In this document: positions 46,481-58,143 of the stretch, in pieces
Layout: the number at the start of each line of letters is the position of its first letter
Numbering within the stretch: position 1 is the first letter of the stretch
DNA from: Cyclina sinensis
Taxonomy: Eukaryota > Mollusca > Bivalvia > Venerida > Veneridae
Direction: 5' to 3'
DNA: 64,000 nt
Assembly (NCBI GenBank): GCA_012932295.1
Contig: JAAONU010000001.1
Span: 25,044,193-25,108,192 of the forward strand
Notes under the pieces: generated by a model
Databases searched by the model: none
The model's input: the letters and a program-made list of their open reading frames with translations, nothing else
Told to the model about the DNA's origin: nothing
Made by a program: the position numbers and the translations under genes

Positions 46481-47210
46481 GGCTATTTATACTTTGCGGA
46501 ACGGAACGAAACGGAACGGAACAAACATTGAGGCACCACACGGGGCACAGCAATTTTTTACTAATATGTAAATATATTAAATAAAAATAATGAAATATTG
46601 AAACTGCCTAGCGAACAGTCGATCTAGGGCTTTTTCGAACTGAACCATCTGAATACCTACTTCTAAATGGACATTATTTATATAAAATCTTCGGGACTGC
46701 AAAAAGTTGTTCCGTGTGTATAATAATAAGATAGTTTCCACATTTCTGTATTTGATTTATATGTTGTCATTTCATAAACAAAGTGACGAGTCTTCATTAG
46801 CAGGATAGGTAGCCTGCTATTTCGTTTATGCATCATGAATGATTATTTATAAGTGAAGTTTATACCAGCATTATAAAGGAGGAAATTAATCATAAATAAC
46901 AATTATTAAATCTTGTTCCGTTCCGTTCCGCTAAATATCATTATCCTAGGGGATATTTATACTTTGCGGAACGAAACGGAACAGCTGTTTGCAGTCCCGA
47001 AGATTTTATATAAATAATGTCCATTTAGAAGTAGGTATTCAGATGGTTCAGTTCGAAAAAGCCCTAGATCGACTGTTCGCTAGGCAGTTTCAATATTTCA
47101 TTATTTTTATTTAATATATTTACATATTAGTAAAAAATTGCTGTGCCCCGTGTGGTGCCTCAATGTTTGTTCCGTTCCGTTTCGTTCCGTTCCGCAAAGT
47201 ATAAATAGCC
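46481..47210. mobile_element. Young foldback element with identical 223-bp inverted arms
   Basis: The arms 46481-46703 and 46988-47210 are exact reverse complements over all 223 bases. They start GGCTATTTATACTTTGCGGA, carry a run of GGAACGGAACG-type pentamers and end GGGACTGCAAA. An 8-bp duplication, ATTATTTC, flanks the element. The 284-bp centre holds further partial copies of the terminus (ATATTTATACTTTGCGGAAC at about 46951) and its inverse (GTTCCGTTCCGTTCCGC). There is no coding sequence. Identical arms point to recent activity or to arm conversion. Confidence 0.95.
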
Positions 47211-48262
47211 ATTATTTCTTGTAAATCTAAGCTCTAGCCTTTGAAGCTTCAAAGGATAATTTTCTTACAAGTTTTTACTATATGCAAATAATGAATATCT
47301 ATGACCCCCGGGCAGGCCCAATTTTTACCCCAGATATAATTTGTACAAACTTGGAACAGGTTCACTAGACAATATTTCATGATTTTTTAAGTTTTTACAT
47401 ATATGGAAAACCTATGACCCCCTGGGACGGGGCCAATTTTGGCACTAGGGGCATAATTTGAACAACTTTCATAGAGGACCTATAGATGATGTCATATACC
47501 AAATATCAAAGCTCTAGCCTTTGTCGTTTCAGAGAAGATTTTTAAAGTTTTTACTATATACATATAAGAAAAAGCTATGACCCCCTGGGGCGGGGCCAAT
47601 TTTGGCACTAGGGGCATAAAATGAACAACTTTGGTAGAAGACCTATAGATGATATCATATACAAAATCTCTAGCCTTTGTCATTTCAGAGGAGAAGATTT
47701 TTTAAGTTTTTACTATATACATATGAGGAAACCGGACCACACCTGGGGCGGGGCCAATTTTGGCACTAGGGGCATAATTTGTATAACTTCCGTAGAGGAC
47801 CTATAGATGATGTCATATACCAAATATCAAAGCTCTAGCCTTTGTCATTTCAGAGGAGAAGATTTTTTAAGTTTTTACTATATACATATAAGGAAAACCT
47901 ATCAACCCCTGGGGCGGGGCCAATTTTGGCACTAGGTGCATAATTTGAACAACTTTGGTAGAGGACAATAGATGATGTCATATACCAAATATCAAAGCTC
48001 TTGGCCTTGTACTTTTTGACAAGAAGATTTTTTTAATTTGCATTTTTGAAACTTCTGTTTTGGCCCTGTGACCTACTTATGAAACAGACCAGAACCATTT
48101 GAACAACTTTGAAAGGGGATCACCCAAGAATCATTCCTGTGTAGTTTGGTTAATGTGCAGTCATTGGTTTCAGAGATGTTGTTTTTATAAAATTGTTGAC
48201 AACGAACGACGGGGAATCACAAAAGCTCACCATGAGCACGTTGTGCTCAGGTGAGCTAAAAA
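47211..48262. repeat. Pearl-like core array (~162 bp unit) with right end
   Basis: GGGGCCAATTTTGGCACTAG recurs near 47431, 47594, 47752 and 47918 with TATAGATGATGTCATATACC and AAGCTCTAGCCTTTGTC in each unit. The array closes with CTCACCATGAGCACG and TGCTCAGGTGAGCTAAAAA, the family right end. The core sequence is related to the second array of the 49227 element. Confidence 0.85.
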
Positions 48263-48960
48263 CATACTGACCCGGGGAAGGGCCATTTATGACCCCAGGG
48301 ACACAACTTGAAATATCTTGGTAGATACCTCTAGATGAATCTTTATCCAAAATACCTAAGCTCTAGATTTTGTGGTTTCAGACAAGATTTTCAGTTTTCT
48401 TTTACCTTTCTGTTGCCATAGCAACTAGAGTTCTTGATGGTACTAGTATTCAATTCTTTAAACAACTTGTTAGAGCTTCGTGCAAGAAACATCCGTAACA
48501 AGTTTCATTAACTCTGACCCAGAATTTCAGACGTCATTTAGAAGGAAAGTAAACTCCTCACTACACCCAACACACAGGGTGATCACAAAAGCTCAACCCG
48601 AGCACATAGTGCTCAAGTGAGCAAGTAATTGGTATAGATCTACTAGATAATGCTTTGGGCAAATTTCAGTGCTCTGAAACTCATTTTCTTTATAAAGTAT
48701 TTTTGAAGTTTTCCATTCTTGTTGCCATAGCAATGTTCTGCATGAAATGGAATTCTTTGAACAAATTCTTAATTCCCAAGGATTCTCTAGATATCTATCG
48801 GAAAAATGTTTTGCTTTTCAAGGTCAATGTGACCTTGGCCTTTGATCTAATGAACCAAAAAACTATAGGAGTCATCTACTGGTCATGAACAACCTACATG
48901 AAAGTTGACCAACAGCGATCACGAAAGCTCACAATGTGTTCTGGTGAGCTAGAAAAGGCT
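48263..48960. repeat. Two shorter pearl-like units with right ends
   Basis: One runs to about 48625 and ends CACAAAAGCTCAACCCGAGC, TGCTCAAGTGAGC. The next runs to about 48955 and ends CACGAAAGCTCACAATG, TGGTGAGCTAG. Both contain an X-box-like GTTGCCATAGCAA (48412 and 48721) and a shared block ending in a right terminus. No gene is present. Confidence 0.7.
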
Positions 48961-49299
48961 GATCTATATGCCCTTTGCCTTTGAAAGAAGATGCAAGGAC
49001 ATACAATTTTTTTTTTTTTTAATGAAGACTATTTCCAGATTTTTCTCTTTATTACATGAATATGTACATGTAAAACACACACACATGTTCAATATCAGCT
49101 TGTACACGTCTCCATTTACTGAAAAATAAAACAGAAATATTCATTAGCAACCTTGTAAGTTAATAGCTCCAAAACATGTTAAATTCTTTAACTGTGAACT
49201 CGGCAGAACTCAGATATATCAGTACAACAAGAGGGCCATGATGGCCCTGTATCGCTCACCTGAGTATGACTGCTTTTAACAAAGTTGCTATGGACCTTT

Positions 49300-51003
49300 T
49301 TAATTGACCCCAGATAACCCATATTCGAACTTGACCTAGAAATTATTGAAACAATCTCTTTGACAAATTTGCAGGATATTTGGACTGAAAAAGTAGCATC
49401 TAGAGTGTTAACAAGGTTTCTCGATATTTAGACTCTGTGACCTAGTTTTTGACCCCAGATAACCCATATCCAAACTTGAGCTACAAATCATCAAAACAAC
49501 CTATCTGACAGATTTCCAGGACATTTGGACTTAAAATGTAGCCTCTAGAGTGTTTACAAAGTTTTTCCATATTTGGGCTCTGTGACCTAGTTTTTGACCC
49601 AAGATGACCCATACTCCAACTTGAGCTAGAAATCATCAAAAAAACCTGTCTGACAAATTTCTAGGGTATTTGGACTGAAAATGTAACCTCTGGAGTGTTA
49701 AAAAGTTTTTTACATATTTGCACCATGTGACCTATTTTTAATCCCAGATGACCCATATCCAAATTTGAGCTATAAATCATTGAAACAACCTTTCTGACAA
49801 ATTTCAAGGACATTTGGACTAAAAATGTAACCTCTAGAGCTTTTACAAGGTTTTTCTACTTTCGGGCTCTGTGACCTAGTTTTTGACCCCAGAATACCTA
49901 TATTCAAAACTGAGCTAGAAATCATCCATAGAATCTTTCTGACAAATTTCCAGGTTATTTGGACTGAAAATGCTACCTTTAGAATATTAACAAGGTTTTT
50001 CCATATTTGGACTCTGTGACCTAGTTTGTGACCCCAGATGACTCATACTCAAACTTGATCTAGAAATCCTTAAGGCAATTTTTCTGACAAATTTCCAGAT
50101 TATTTGGGCTGAAAATGTAACCTCTAGAGTGTTAACAAGATTTTTCTATTTTTGGGCTCTGTGACCTAGTTTTTACACCCAGATGACCCATATTTGAACT
50201 TGTGCTAGAAATCTTTGAAGCAACCTTTCTGACAAATTTCCAGATTATTTGGGCTAAAAATGTAATCTCTAGAGTGTTAACAAGATGTTTCTATTTTTGG
50301 GCTCTGTGACCTAGTTTTTGACCCCAGATGACCTATATTTAAACTTGACCTAGAAATCATCAAAGCAACCTTTCTGACAAATTTCAAGATTATTTTGGCT
50401 GAAAATGTAACCTCTAGAGTGTTAACAAGGTTTTTCTATTTTTGGGCTCTGTGACCTAGTTTTTAAACCCAGATGACCCATATTTGAACTTGTGCTAGAA
50501 ATCTTTGAAGCAACCTTTCTGACAAATTTCCAGATTATTTGGGCTAAAAATGTAATCTCTAGAGTGTTAACAAGATGTTTCTATTTTTGGGCTCTGTGAC
50601 CTAGTTTTTGACCCCAGATGACCTATATTTAAACTTGACCTAGAAATCATCAAAGCAACCTTTCTGACAAATTTCAAGATTATTTTGGCTGAAAATGTAA
50701 CCTCTAGAGTGTTAACAAGGTTTTTCTATTTTTGGGCTCTGTGACCTAGTTTTTGAACCCAGATGACCCATATTCGAACTTGAGCTAGAAATCATAGAAA
50801 CAACCTGTCTGACAAAATTCCAGATTATTTGGACTGAAAATGTAACCTCTAGAGTGTTAACAAGGTTTTTCTATTTTTGGGCTCTGTGACCTAGTTTTTG
50901 ACCCCAGATGACCTATATTCGAACTTGAGCTAGAAATCATAGAAACAACCTGTCTGACAAAATTCCAGATTATTTGGACTGAAAATGTTACTTCTCCTTC
51001 TAC
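49300..51003. repeat. Core array 1, unit ~145 bp, ~12 copies
   Basis: Each unit carries GGGCTCTGTGACCTAGTTTT, GACCCCAGATGACCCATAT, AACCTTTCTGACAAATTTCC and CTCTAGAGTGTTAACAAGG. Around 50190-50770 a two-unit block repeats almost exactly with a 290-bp period. The last two units (50771 and 50918) are near-identical at 147 bp, so local amplification by dimers has occurred. Confidence 0.9.
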
Positions 51004-52330
51004 AAGAAGATTTTCAAAGTTTTCACTATATAAGCCTATGTAAAACCAATGACCCCGGGCTGGGGCCAAATTTGACTCCAGGGGTATAATTGGAACAAAC
51101 TTGGTAGAGGTCCACTAGACAATGCTATATACTAAGTCTAAAGGCTCAGGGCCTTGTGGGTCAGACAAGAAGATTTTTCGAAGTTTTTCCTATACAAGCT
51201 TATGTAAAACCAATGACCCCAGGGTGGGGCCAAATTTGACCCCAGATGTATAATTTGACGGACTTGGTAGAGGTCCACTAGACAATGCTACGTACCAAAT
51301 ATCTAAGCTCTATGCCTTACGGTTTCTGATAAGAAGATTTTTAAAGTTTTTCCTATATAACTCTATGTAAAACAAGTTACCCCTGGGGCGGGGCCATTTT
51401 TGACCCCAGGATCATAATTTGAACAAACTTGCTAGAAGTCCAATAGACAATGCTACATACCAAATATCTTAGCTCTATGCCTTACGGTTTCTGACAAGAA
51501 GATTTTTAAAGTTTTTCCTATATAACTCTATGTAAAACAAGTTACCCCTGGGGCGGGGCCATTTTTGACCCAGAGGCCATGATTTGAACAAACTTGGTAG
51601 AGGTCCACTAGACAATGCTGCACACCAAATATCTTAGCTCTATGCCTTACGGTTTCTGACAAGAAGATTTTTAAAGTTTTTCCTATATAACTCTATGTAA
51701 AACAAGTTACCCCTGGGGCGGGGCCATTTTTGACCCTAGGATCATAATTTGAACAAACTTGGTAGAGGTCCACTAGACAATGCTACATACCAAATATCTT
51801 AGCTCTATGCCTTACGGTTTCTGACAAGAAGATTTTTAAAGTTTTTCCTATATAACTCTATGTATTACAAGTTACCCCTGGGGCGGGGCCATTTTTGACC
51901 CAGAGGCCATGATTTGAACAAACTTGGTAGAGGTCCACTAGACAATGGTACACACCAAATATCTTAGCTCTATGCCTTACGGTTTCTGACAAGAAGATTT
52001 TTAAAGTTTTTCCTATATAACTCTATGTAAAACAAGTTACCCCTGGGGCGGGGCCATTTTTGACCCCAGGATCATAATTTGAACAAACTTGGTAGAGGTC
52101 CACTAGATGATGCTTTATACCAAATATCAAAGCTCCAGGCCTTGTGGTTTCTGACAAGAAGATTTTTAAAGATCCAACTTTTAAAATCTGTTTTTAGCTC
52201 CTGTGACCCAGAAATGCAATGAACCGGAACCATTTGAACAAACTTGGTAGAGCTTCATGCAAGGAACATTCTAGGCAAGTTTCATTAAATTTTGCCTGGT
52301 GGTTTCAGAGGAGATGTCGTTTGTATGAAT
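51004..52330. repeat. Core array 2, unit ~164 bp, dimeric higher-order structure
   Basis: Units carry CTCTATGCCTTACGGTTTCT, TTTTTCCTATATAACTCTAT and ACCCCTGGGGCGGGGCCATT. Between 51360 and 52090 two variants alternate: GACCCCAGGATCATAATTTG and GACCCAGAGGCCATGATTTG, in the order A-B-A-B-A. The real period there is a ~329-bp dimer. Confidence 0.9.
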
Positions 52331-52412
52331 TGTGGACGACGGACGGACGGACGGACGCCGGACAATCAATGATCCTAAAAGCTCACATGAGCATGCTCAG
52401 GTGAGCTAAAAA

Positions 52413-52962
52413 TTCATCAGTCGTGACAACATATTCTGACACAAGTCAAAATTTCAAGATCTTCTTATCAAACTTAAAGCTGGCTTAGTAACAAGTATCA
52501 AAGTATTAGTACACATGTAGTTGGGACCTACTCAAGACGGAAGATAATAATTCTACTGCACATCATTTATTGCACATCTGAAAGACTCTGATTTAGTTTT
52601 TTTTCTCACAATACCTTTTCTGCATTCCAAACAGTTTTGTCCATTTGAATCACAGAAATGCCAAGCTCACAAAAACTATCTAAGTAAACTAAATATTTCC
52701 TTTAAGTATGTATTTTTACTACTAGATATTAATCAGACTGTTAAATGTTTAGAATATTCCTCCCTACACTAAGACTTTTGCAAGCAGATAAATCCTGCAG
52801 TGTCTTAGTCTATCTACAAGAAACATTACTGAACCTTTAAATTATTCATATTGAAAAAGAAAATAAGCATCATTAAGCAATAACATCAATTATTAATTTT
52901 AAGGTAGACTGCAGAGTTTGTCTGGAGAATAATCTTTTAAATAGTGTCAGCCATTTTGGTTA
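52413..52962. other. Spacer between two pearl-like elements
   Basis: AT-rich DNA with no gene or repeat recognised. Confidence 0.5.
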
Positions 52963-53733
52963 ACAAGAGCACTGCTGGGCGGAGCATTATATGCCCAAAG
53001 GGTGTTTTTTCTAAGAATGATGCATTTGTGATATAAGGGAGGAAACCTTAGGCTTTAAAATTTAATGATTTGCTTTAAATTTTGATTTTTTTTAGCTTTG
53101 GAGTCACTGTGACCTTGACCTTTGACATACTGACCCAAAATGTATAGGGGTAATCCACTCAATGTGTGCAATCATCACATAAAACTTGAAGTCTCTATCG
53201 CAAATGATTGTCAAGTTACATGCAAAAACGGTTTTCAATGTTAAGGTCATTGTGACCCTGACCTTTTACCTACTGACCCCAAAATCAATAGGGATCATTC
53301 ACTAAATGTGTGACAACCATATGAATTTTGAAATCTATATGACAAATGGTTGTGGAGTTACAGGTAAAAATTATTCTAAACATTTAGGTCACTGTGACCT
53401 TGACCTTTGACATACTGACCCAAATTGTAAAGGGGTCATCCACTCAATGTGTGCAATCATCATATAAAGCTTGAAGTCTCTATCACAAATGATTGTCAAG
53501 TAACATGGCAGAAATGGTTTTCAATGTTAAGGTCATTGTGACCCTGACCTTTGACATACTGACCCAAAAATCAATAGGGGTCATTCACTCAATGTTGGCA
53601 ATAATCACATGAAGTTAAAAGACTGTAGGCCAAAGAGTACTCAAGTTATCATCCATAAACTAAATTGCTAACGGACGGACTGACAGATGCATGCCCTGGA
53701 CCATAACATAATATGCCCCCTTTGGGCATATAA
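52963..53733 (+). mobile_element. Second pearl-like family, complete copy with inverted ends
   Basis: The ends are inverted: left TATATGCCCAAAGGG, right CCCTTTGGGCATATA. Between them are four core repeats of about 146 bp (GTGACCTTGACCTTTGACAT, ACTGACCCAAAA, CACTCAATGTGTGCAATCAT) at about 53107, 53251, 53391 and 53537. An ACGGACGG segment lies near the right end. It is compact and internally complete, and distinct from the 49227 family. Confidence 0.85.
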
Positions 53734-56214
53734 AAAAAATTTATAGGCTAAAATCAAATTCTATGCAATCTCACAGATAAACATAAAATCTTTAAGACAA
53801 ATTCTTTTAAGTCCATTGGGCTTTTGGTCAGGCAAAGTATGAAAGCCCAACTAAATTTTTTAAAAGTCATGGGACTCCAGCCCATGGCTTATTTTGTAGA
53901 CTGCTGTTGCAAAGATTTCTATAAAGAATTTCAATTTAGCACTACTTTGGCAAAGCGAAACTACATTGTAACTATATCAGAGAACAGAGTATCTTTGCCT
54001 CTTAATGCTGAATTCTAATATTAAACTCTAAAAATTTAAATCTACTTCCAAAAATTGATGCAGACTTTGAAATACTAAGTAGCATTAAACTTAAGTTAAA
54101 TGCATACTTAGTATCTCTCTATTACCAAGTTAAAACAAAAAGACTGCTTCATTTAATTTCTATTTGTTATCAATTTGTCACTCCAGTTAAACATGCTTCA
54201 CTGACAGCAATTACTGTAAATTTCATTGCAAAACAGCCAAAATTTCACATTCTAGGAATGATTTTGTTGGTATAAAGTTCAAGTCAAAAAAATATTTAAC
54301 AGACTGAACTCCAATGAACTTACCTGCATCTTCAAACATAATGTTTTTAATATGAGCTTGTTGTTCATTAGTAAAGTGAAGCATACTAGGCACCTGACTG
54401 TATTTCAGCTTCTATTACACTTCAAACAATGTTACAACTATCACACTTGTTCACTCCAAGTTTAGTATTAGGCTAAATAAAATATGTATGTATGGTTCCA
54501 GTGACCTGACAGGCCCCAATTTACCCTCCCCCACCCCCAACCTGCCATACTGACTCTCCATTGGTAAATTTTAAGCACAAGTAAGAATGGATATGAAGTG
54601 TTGATTGTTCAATGAAATAGGTACAAATGCCACTGCTTTTTAAATGCTAATCAGTTGTGATTAGTAATTACTAAATGAAGTGTGGACTTTTTGGCTATAA
54701 AATAAGTCAGATTCTATCTTTTGCACCCTGTTACATAAATATGAGATTTTTTTCACTGAGTTTGTAACTGTATTGTATCAAATCCCACACTAAAATTAAA
54801 AGGTCACCACAATCCAACATTATGAGAGGCATTCTAATACTAGCAATGAGTAAATTTTCTATCTTAAAACAAAATAATTTAAATAAATCTGCACATCTGC
54901 CCTTAATCAGGTATGTCATTGGAGCCACACATTACAATACTGGCCTTAGTCAAAGGGAAGTAATTTATGAGAACAGCAAACAGCATTTTCTAAGCAGAAA
55001 TTTTACCTGCACAATATTTATTTCTGTAATCACAAAAAAAGATCACCATAACATTATTTTTTTTTTTAAAAGCCTAAGTATAAACACCTTCACTTAGTCT
55101 GATTTCAGAACACTTCTTTCTGAATTTAACTTTCGCAAAACAAGGATAAAAACTTGTAAATCTTTGTTGATATTGGGATTAAATGCCATAGTCAACCTCC
55201 TTCTGGTCATATCCTTGTGGTGACTTCTAAATCTATATATATATATATAAACTTCACAACAAAGTATTTTAAGACTGCTGATCAAATCAATACTGAACTT
55301 AATACAGTACATCTCTGGAGAAGTATCTACCTGAATCAGTCTTAATAAATACAGGAATGAATGATGGAAAATTCTGACGAATGATCATGCCAATGGATGA
55401 AGACAGAGGTTCTAGAAACATAACCCTTTACATGCTTGTAAGATATAATATCAGTATGTAGTAGACAGACTTACTCCTGTAAAAATGTTATAAAAAAGCA
55501 CAACTAAGTTTTCACACAACTCATCTTTCAAATTCAGATACATCTACTTTACCTGCCATCAAATATGTCTATTAAGACCTTTAAAAAACTTTATGTACAT
55601 GGCTTTTTTTCCTTCTATAGCAGGGGCCGTTAACAGGCGTCTTCCCCTCAGGAAAATTCTTTGAGTTCATCCAGTTTTCCCCTAAAATTCAATTTACATC
55701 TTTTTTGTTCCCCTTTTTCAAAAATATCGCTTTAACTTTCCCCAAATTTAAGGGATGGGCCCCTTCCCCTACCTGCGAAAAATGCCTTGAATGAGAGACA
55801 TTGCTGATAACAAATTATCTCCCTTACTCAGATAACATCAGAGGTAATCCAAATTGCACTTTGGTCCTTTCAGTTGGAATCCTCTGACTTTATCCTTGTT
55901 TCTCTTTGTGATAGTCTTGACTTTCAGTTGTGAAAATTGTCACTTACATATTAAATTAAAAGTTAGGAATATAAAAAAAAAAAACTTTATGTGCTAACAA
56001 AACATATTTTTAAACTAAATGTTTAATCTAACTATTATTGTTGCAAATAATAAGGTGTAATTATCACCATACCATAAAGGAAAACAGCGACGAAAGCAGA
56101 GGAATCCAAATGGAAGGACCAAGTTAATATTAGAGGGTATTCAGGGTAGATAATCCACTGATGTCCCCCATTGTAGAAAGCTGATTCATCTTGTAGCTCA
56201 AAACGTTAATAATG
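53734..56214. other. Region downstream of RPS24
   Basis: No complete gene found. A GC-richer patch at 55619-55800 (GGGGCCGTTAACAGGCG, GGGATGGGCCCCTTCCCC) may be the remains of a DNA element. One exon-like piece at 54324-54393 is described separately. Confidence 0.4.
54324..54393 (-). other. Possible isolated coding exon
   Basis: On the minus strand a 70-bp segment lies between ACAGTCAG and a strong GTAAGT donor and is open as MLHFTNEQQAHIKNIMFEDA. The sequence is protein-like but I do not recognise it, and the acceptor tract is weak. It may belong to a gene whose other exons were not found. Confidence 0.3.
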
Positions 56215-58108
56215 TTAATTTATTTTACAAGTCTGTAAAGGGTTTCAGGTATGTTAGCACTTCTGTTCACTACTACTTTGGAATACTGTAGTCAAAGTAA
56301 TGGTATCATAAGCATGTGTGCATAAAGAAATGAAATAATCTGAACAATTTAGAAAATTTGTTCCTCACTGTTTATAAAATAAAATACCAGGACCAGCATA
56401 CTCCTCCAGTGTGGTACTGTAGAAAACAATTACTAAAAGTTCTTACTTTTTTGCCTGAAGCTCCAACCTTGGCTTTCTTGGTGCCTCTTACTTTCTTCAT
56501 TCTGTTCTTCTTCTCTTTTCTCTGTTTTCTGCCAGATTTCTTCATCTCAAATAATCCATGCTGAAATCAAACAATATGTGTAGTCTACTTTTACATAAAT
56601 ACAAGCTGCTGTGACTGTCTCGAACTATAAAATTCCATTACTTCATTGAAAGTGAGTAACATAAATAATTTGATTTTCTAGCAAATTTACATAATCCTGG
56701 GTACATACATACCATTCAAATGGTGTAAAAAAAAGAGACTATTTTCAAAACTGAGATATCAGCTGTGACAATCTTTTATACTATGACTTTATATGAAAGG
56801 CACGAAGCACGGCAATTTCGAATATCTTGAAATTAAATTTTTTTTTTGAATTGTGCAGTTACTTTTAATGCTCTGTTACAACTCAAGAAATGAATATATA
56901 CACAGCAGTTAATTAACTTTGTATGGTGGTATATATAATTAGTGAGATTATCTGATCCTGAGGTTACTTTTTCTGAGCAGACAGAATCAGTAATAACTAA
57001 ATATACATCACTGAATCACTGTTGTAAAATACAACTATTTTTTCTGAACACATTTGTGTTGTATCACACATAATTCCTTGTCAACTCACTCTTGCCAGTC
57101 TGTATTTGGGTTCAAATTTTTTTGCGAAGTCTAAACTGTCATAAATTAAGGCAAACCCAGAGGTTTTGCCACCACCAAATTGTGTTTTGAATCCAAAACA
57201 GAAGATGACATCTGGTGTGGTTTTGTACATGCGAGCCAACTTCTCTCGCACCTCTGTTTTAGCCAATGTAGGTTTGCCGGGATGGAGACAATCTACAACC
57301 TGAAAACAGAATATTTCTATAATACTTTGACAAAAGTAAAAATTGAAACATGTTATCTAAAATACTACTTGTTTTGAGAAATGAAAGGGCACAAGATATC
57401 TACTATACCTACTATAATTAAATCCACAGGTATTTACCTAACCTAAAATTTATGACAACTATACTGAAATATTCTAGAATTTCTTATCATCCTTTCAAAT
57501 ATTATATCGTCATTCTTAGCATTAAGTTATTAAAAAAAACAAAAAAGTAAAACACCTGTTAATCTGATCAGATAAATATAATTTACTATGATAATAGCTC
57601 TCGGAAACATGCTTACCATCTGCTTCCGACATAGCAGACGATTGGTCATGAATTTTCGTGTACGAATTGTTGCTGTGTTGTCACTCTGTAAATGAAACAC
57701 AAATAGACAGAATTCAAAACTTCGGCAATATATCCCAATCAAACAACTACTTCACTTTTCCAGATATCAATGCCAAACATTTAAAAGAACACAACTTTGA
57801 TAAATACAATAAGAAAACGTTACACCACACCACATACATCAATCTTTGAGACAAATGTTTTACTAACAAATACATCAGTGCAACATTTGAAAAATCTGAC
57901 ACAGTCGTTCACTCCCAAGCAAAATTTACGATTGTGCAATGTCCATCAACATCATTAAATTTTGACCCAAAAATACCCGTAAGCATTCATGTCTGAATAC
58001 TAAAACATACTCTAGCATTAAGAATGTTGATTTTCATCTCTCTATCACGATTGACGAAAAAATAAGGGTCTATGTAAAAGGATTGAATATGGGCAATATA
58101 TTTACCAT
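56215..58108 (-). CDS. RPS24: 40S ribosomal protein eS24
   Basis: RPS24 is a small-subunit ribosomal protein needed for 18S rRNA maturation. Minus-strand exons join in phase 0 throughout. The ATG alone (58106-58108) is followed by GTAAAT. Exon 2 (57617-57685) reads [20 protein letters not shown]. Exon 3 (57090-57299) gives [20 protein letters not shown] and [19 protein letters not shown]. Exon 4 (56447-56560) gives [20 protein letters not shown] and [10 protein letters not shown]. These match eS24 nearly end to end. Exon 4 ends at GTAAGA without a stop. The best last exon is 56215-56232 (TCKIN, then TAA), preceded by a TGCTAAC branch-like site and CCCTTTACAG and overlapping an AATAAA. That final exon is the least certain part. 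With it the protein is 137 aa. All donors are good, so this is the functional intron-bearing gene, not a processed copy. Confidence 0.95.
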
Positions 58109-58112
58109 GGTT

Positions 58113-58115
58113 CAT
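58113..58115 (-). promoter_or_regulatory. Upstream ATG overlapping the RPS24 start
   Basis: ATGAACCATG at the end of exon 1 contains an out-of-frame ATG 7 nt before the RPS24 start. After splicing it reads ATG AAC CAT GAG TGA, a four-codon frame that ends inside RPS24 codon 3. Confidence 0.6.
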
Positions 58116-58130
58116 AATTGAAAGCAAACC

Positions 58131-58143
58131 GGAAAAGGAAGAT
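58131..58143 (-). promoter_or_regulatory. RPS24: 5'TOP-like transcription start of RPS24
   Basis: CTTCCTTTTCCGG on the minus strand lies 22-35 bp before the start codon. A C followed by a pyrimidine tract is the 5'TOP signature of ribosomal protein mRNAs, so the cap site is probably the C at 58141 and the 5' UTR is only about 33 nt. Confidence 0.6.

Larger units (their letters stand above)
49227..52412 (+). mobile_element. Large pearl-like composite element (Helentron-type, non-autonomous)
   Basis: The left end has the palindrome AGGGCCATGATGGCCCT followed by TCGCTCACCTGAGTATGAC. The right end has GACGG(ACGG)n, then GCTCACATGAGCATGCTCAG, GTGAGCTAAAA. In between are two different core-repeat arrays, described separately. 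Left end, ~160-bp core repeats, ACGG microsatellite and right end is the layout described for bivalve pearl elements, later linked to Helentron-type rolling-circle transposons. No protein is encoded. It is much longer than typical copies. Confidence 0.8.

Noticed and set aside
50857..51069. ORFs within the pearl-like arrays
   Set aside because: They arise from tandem non-coding repeats.
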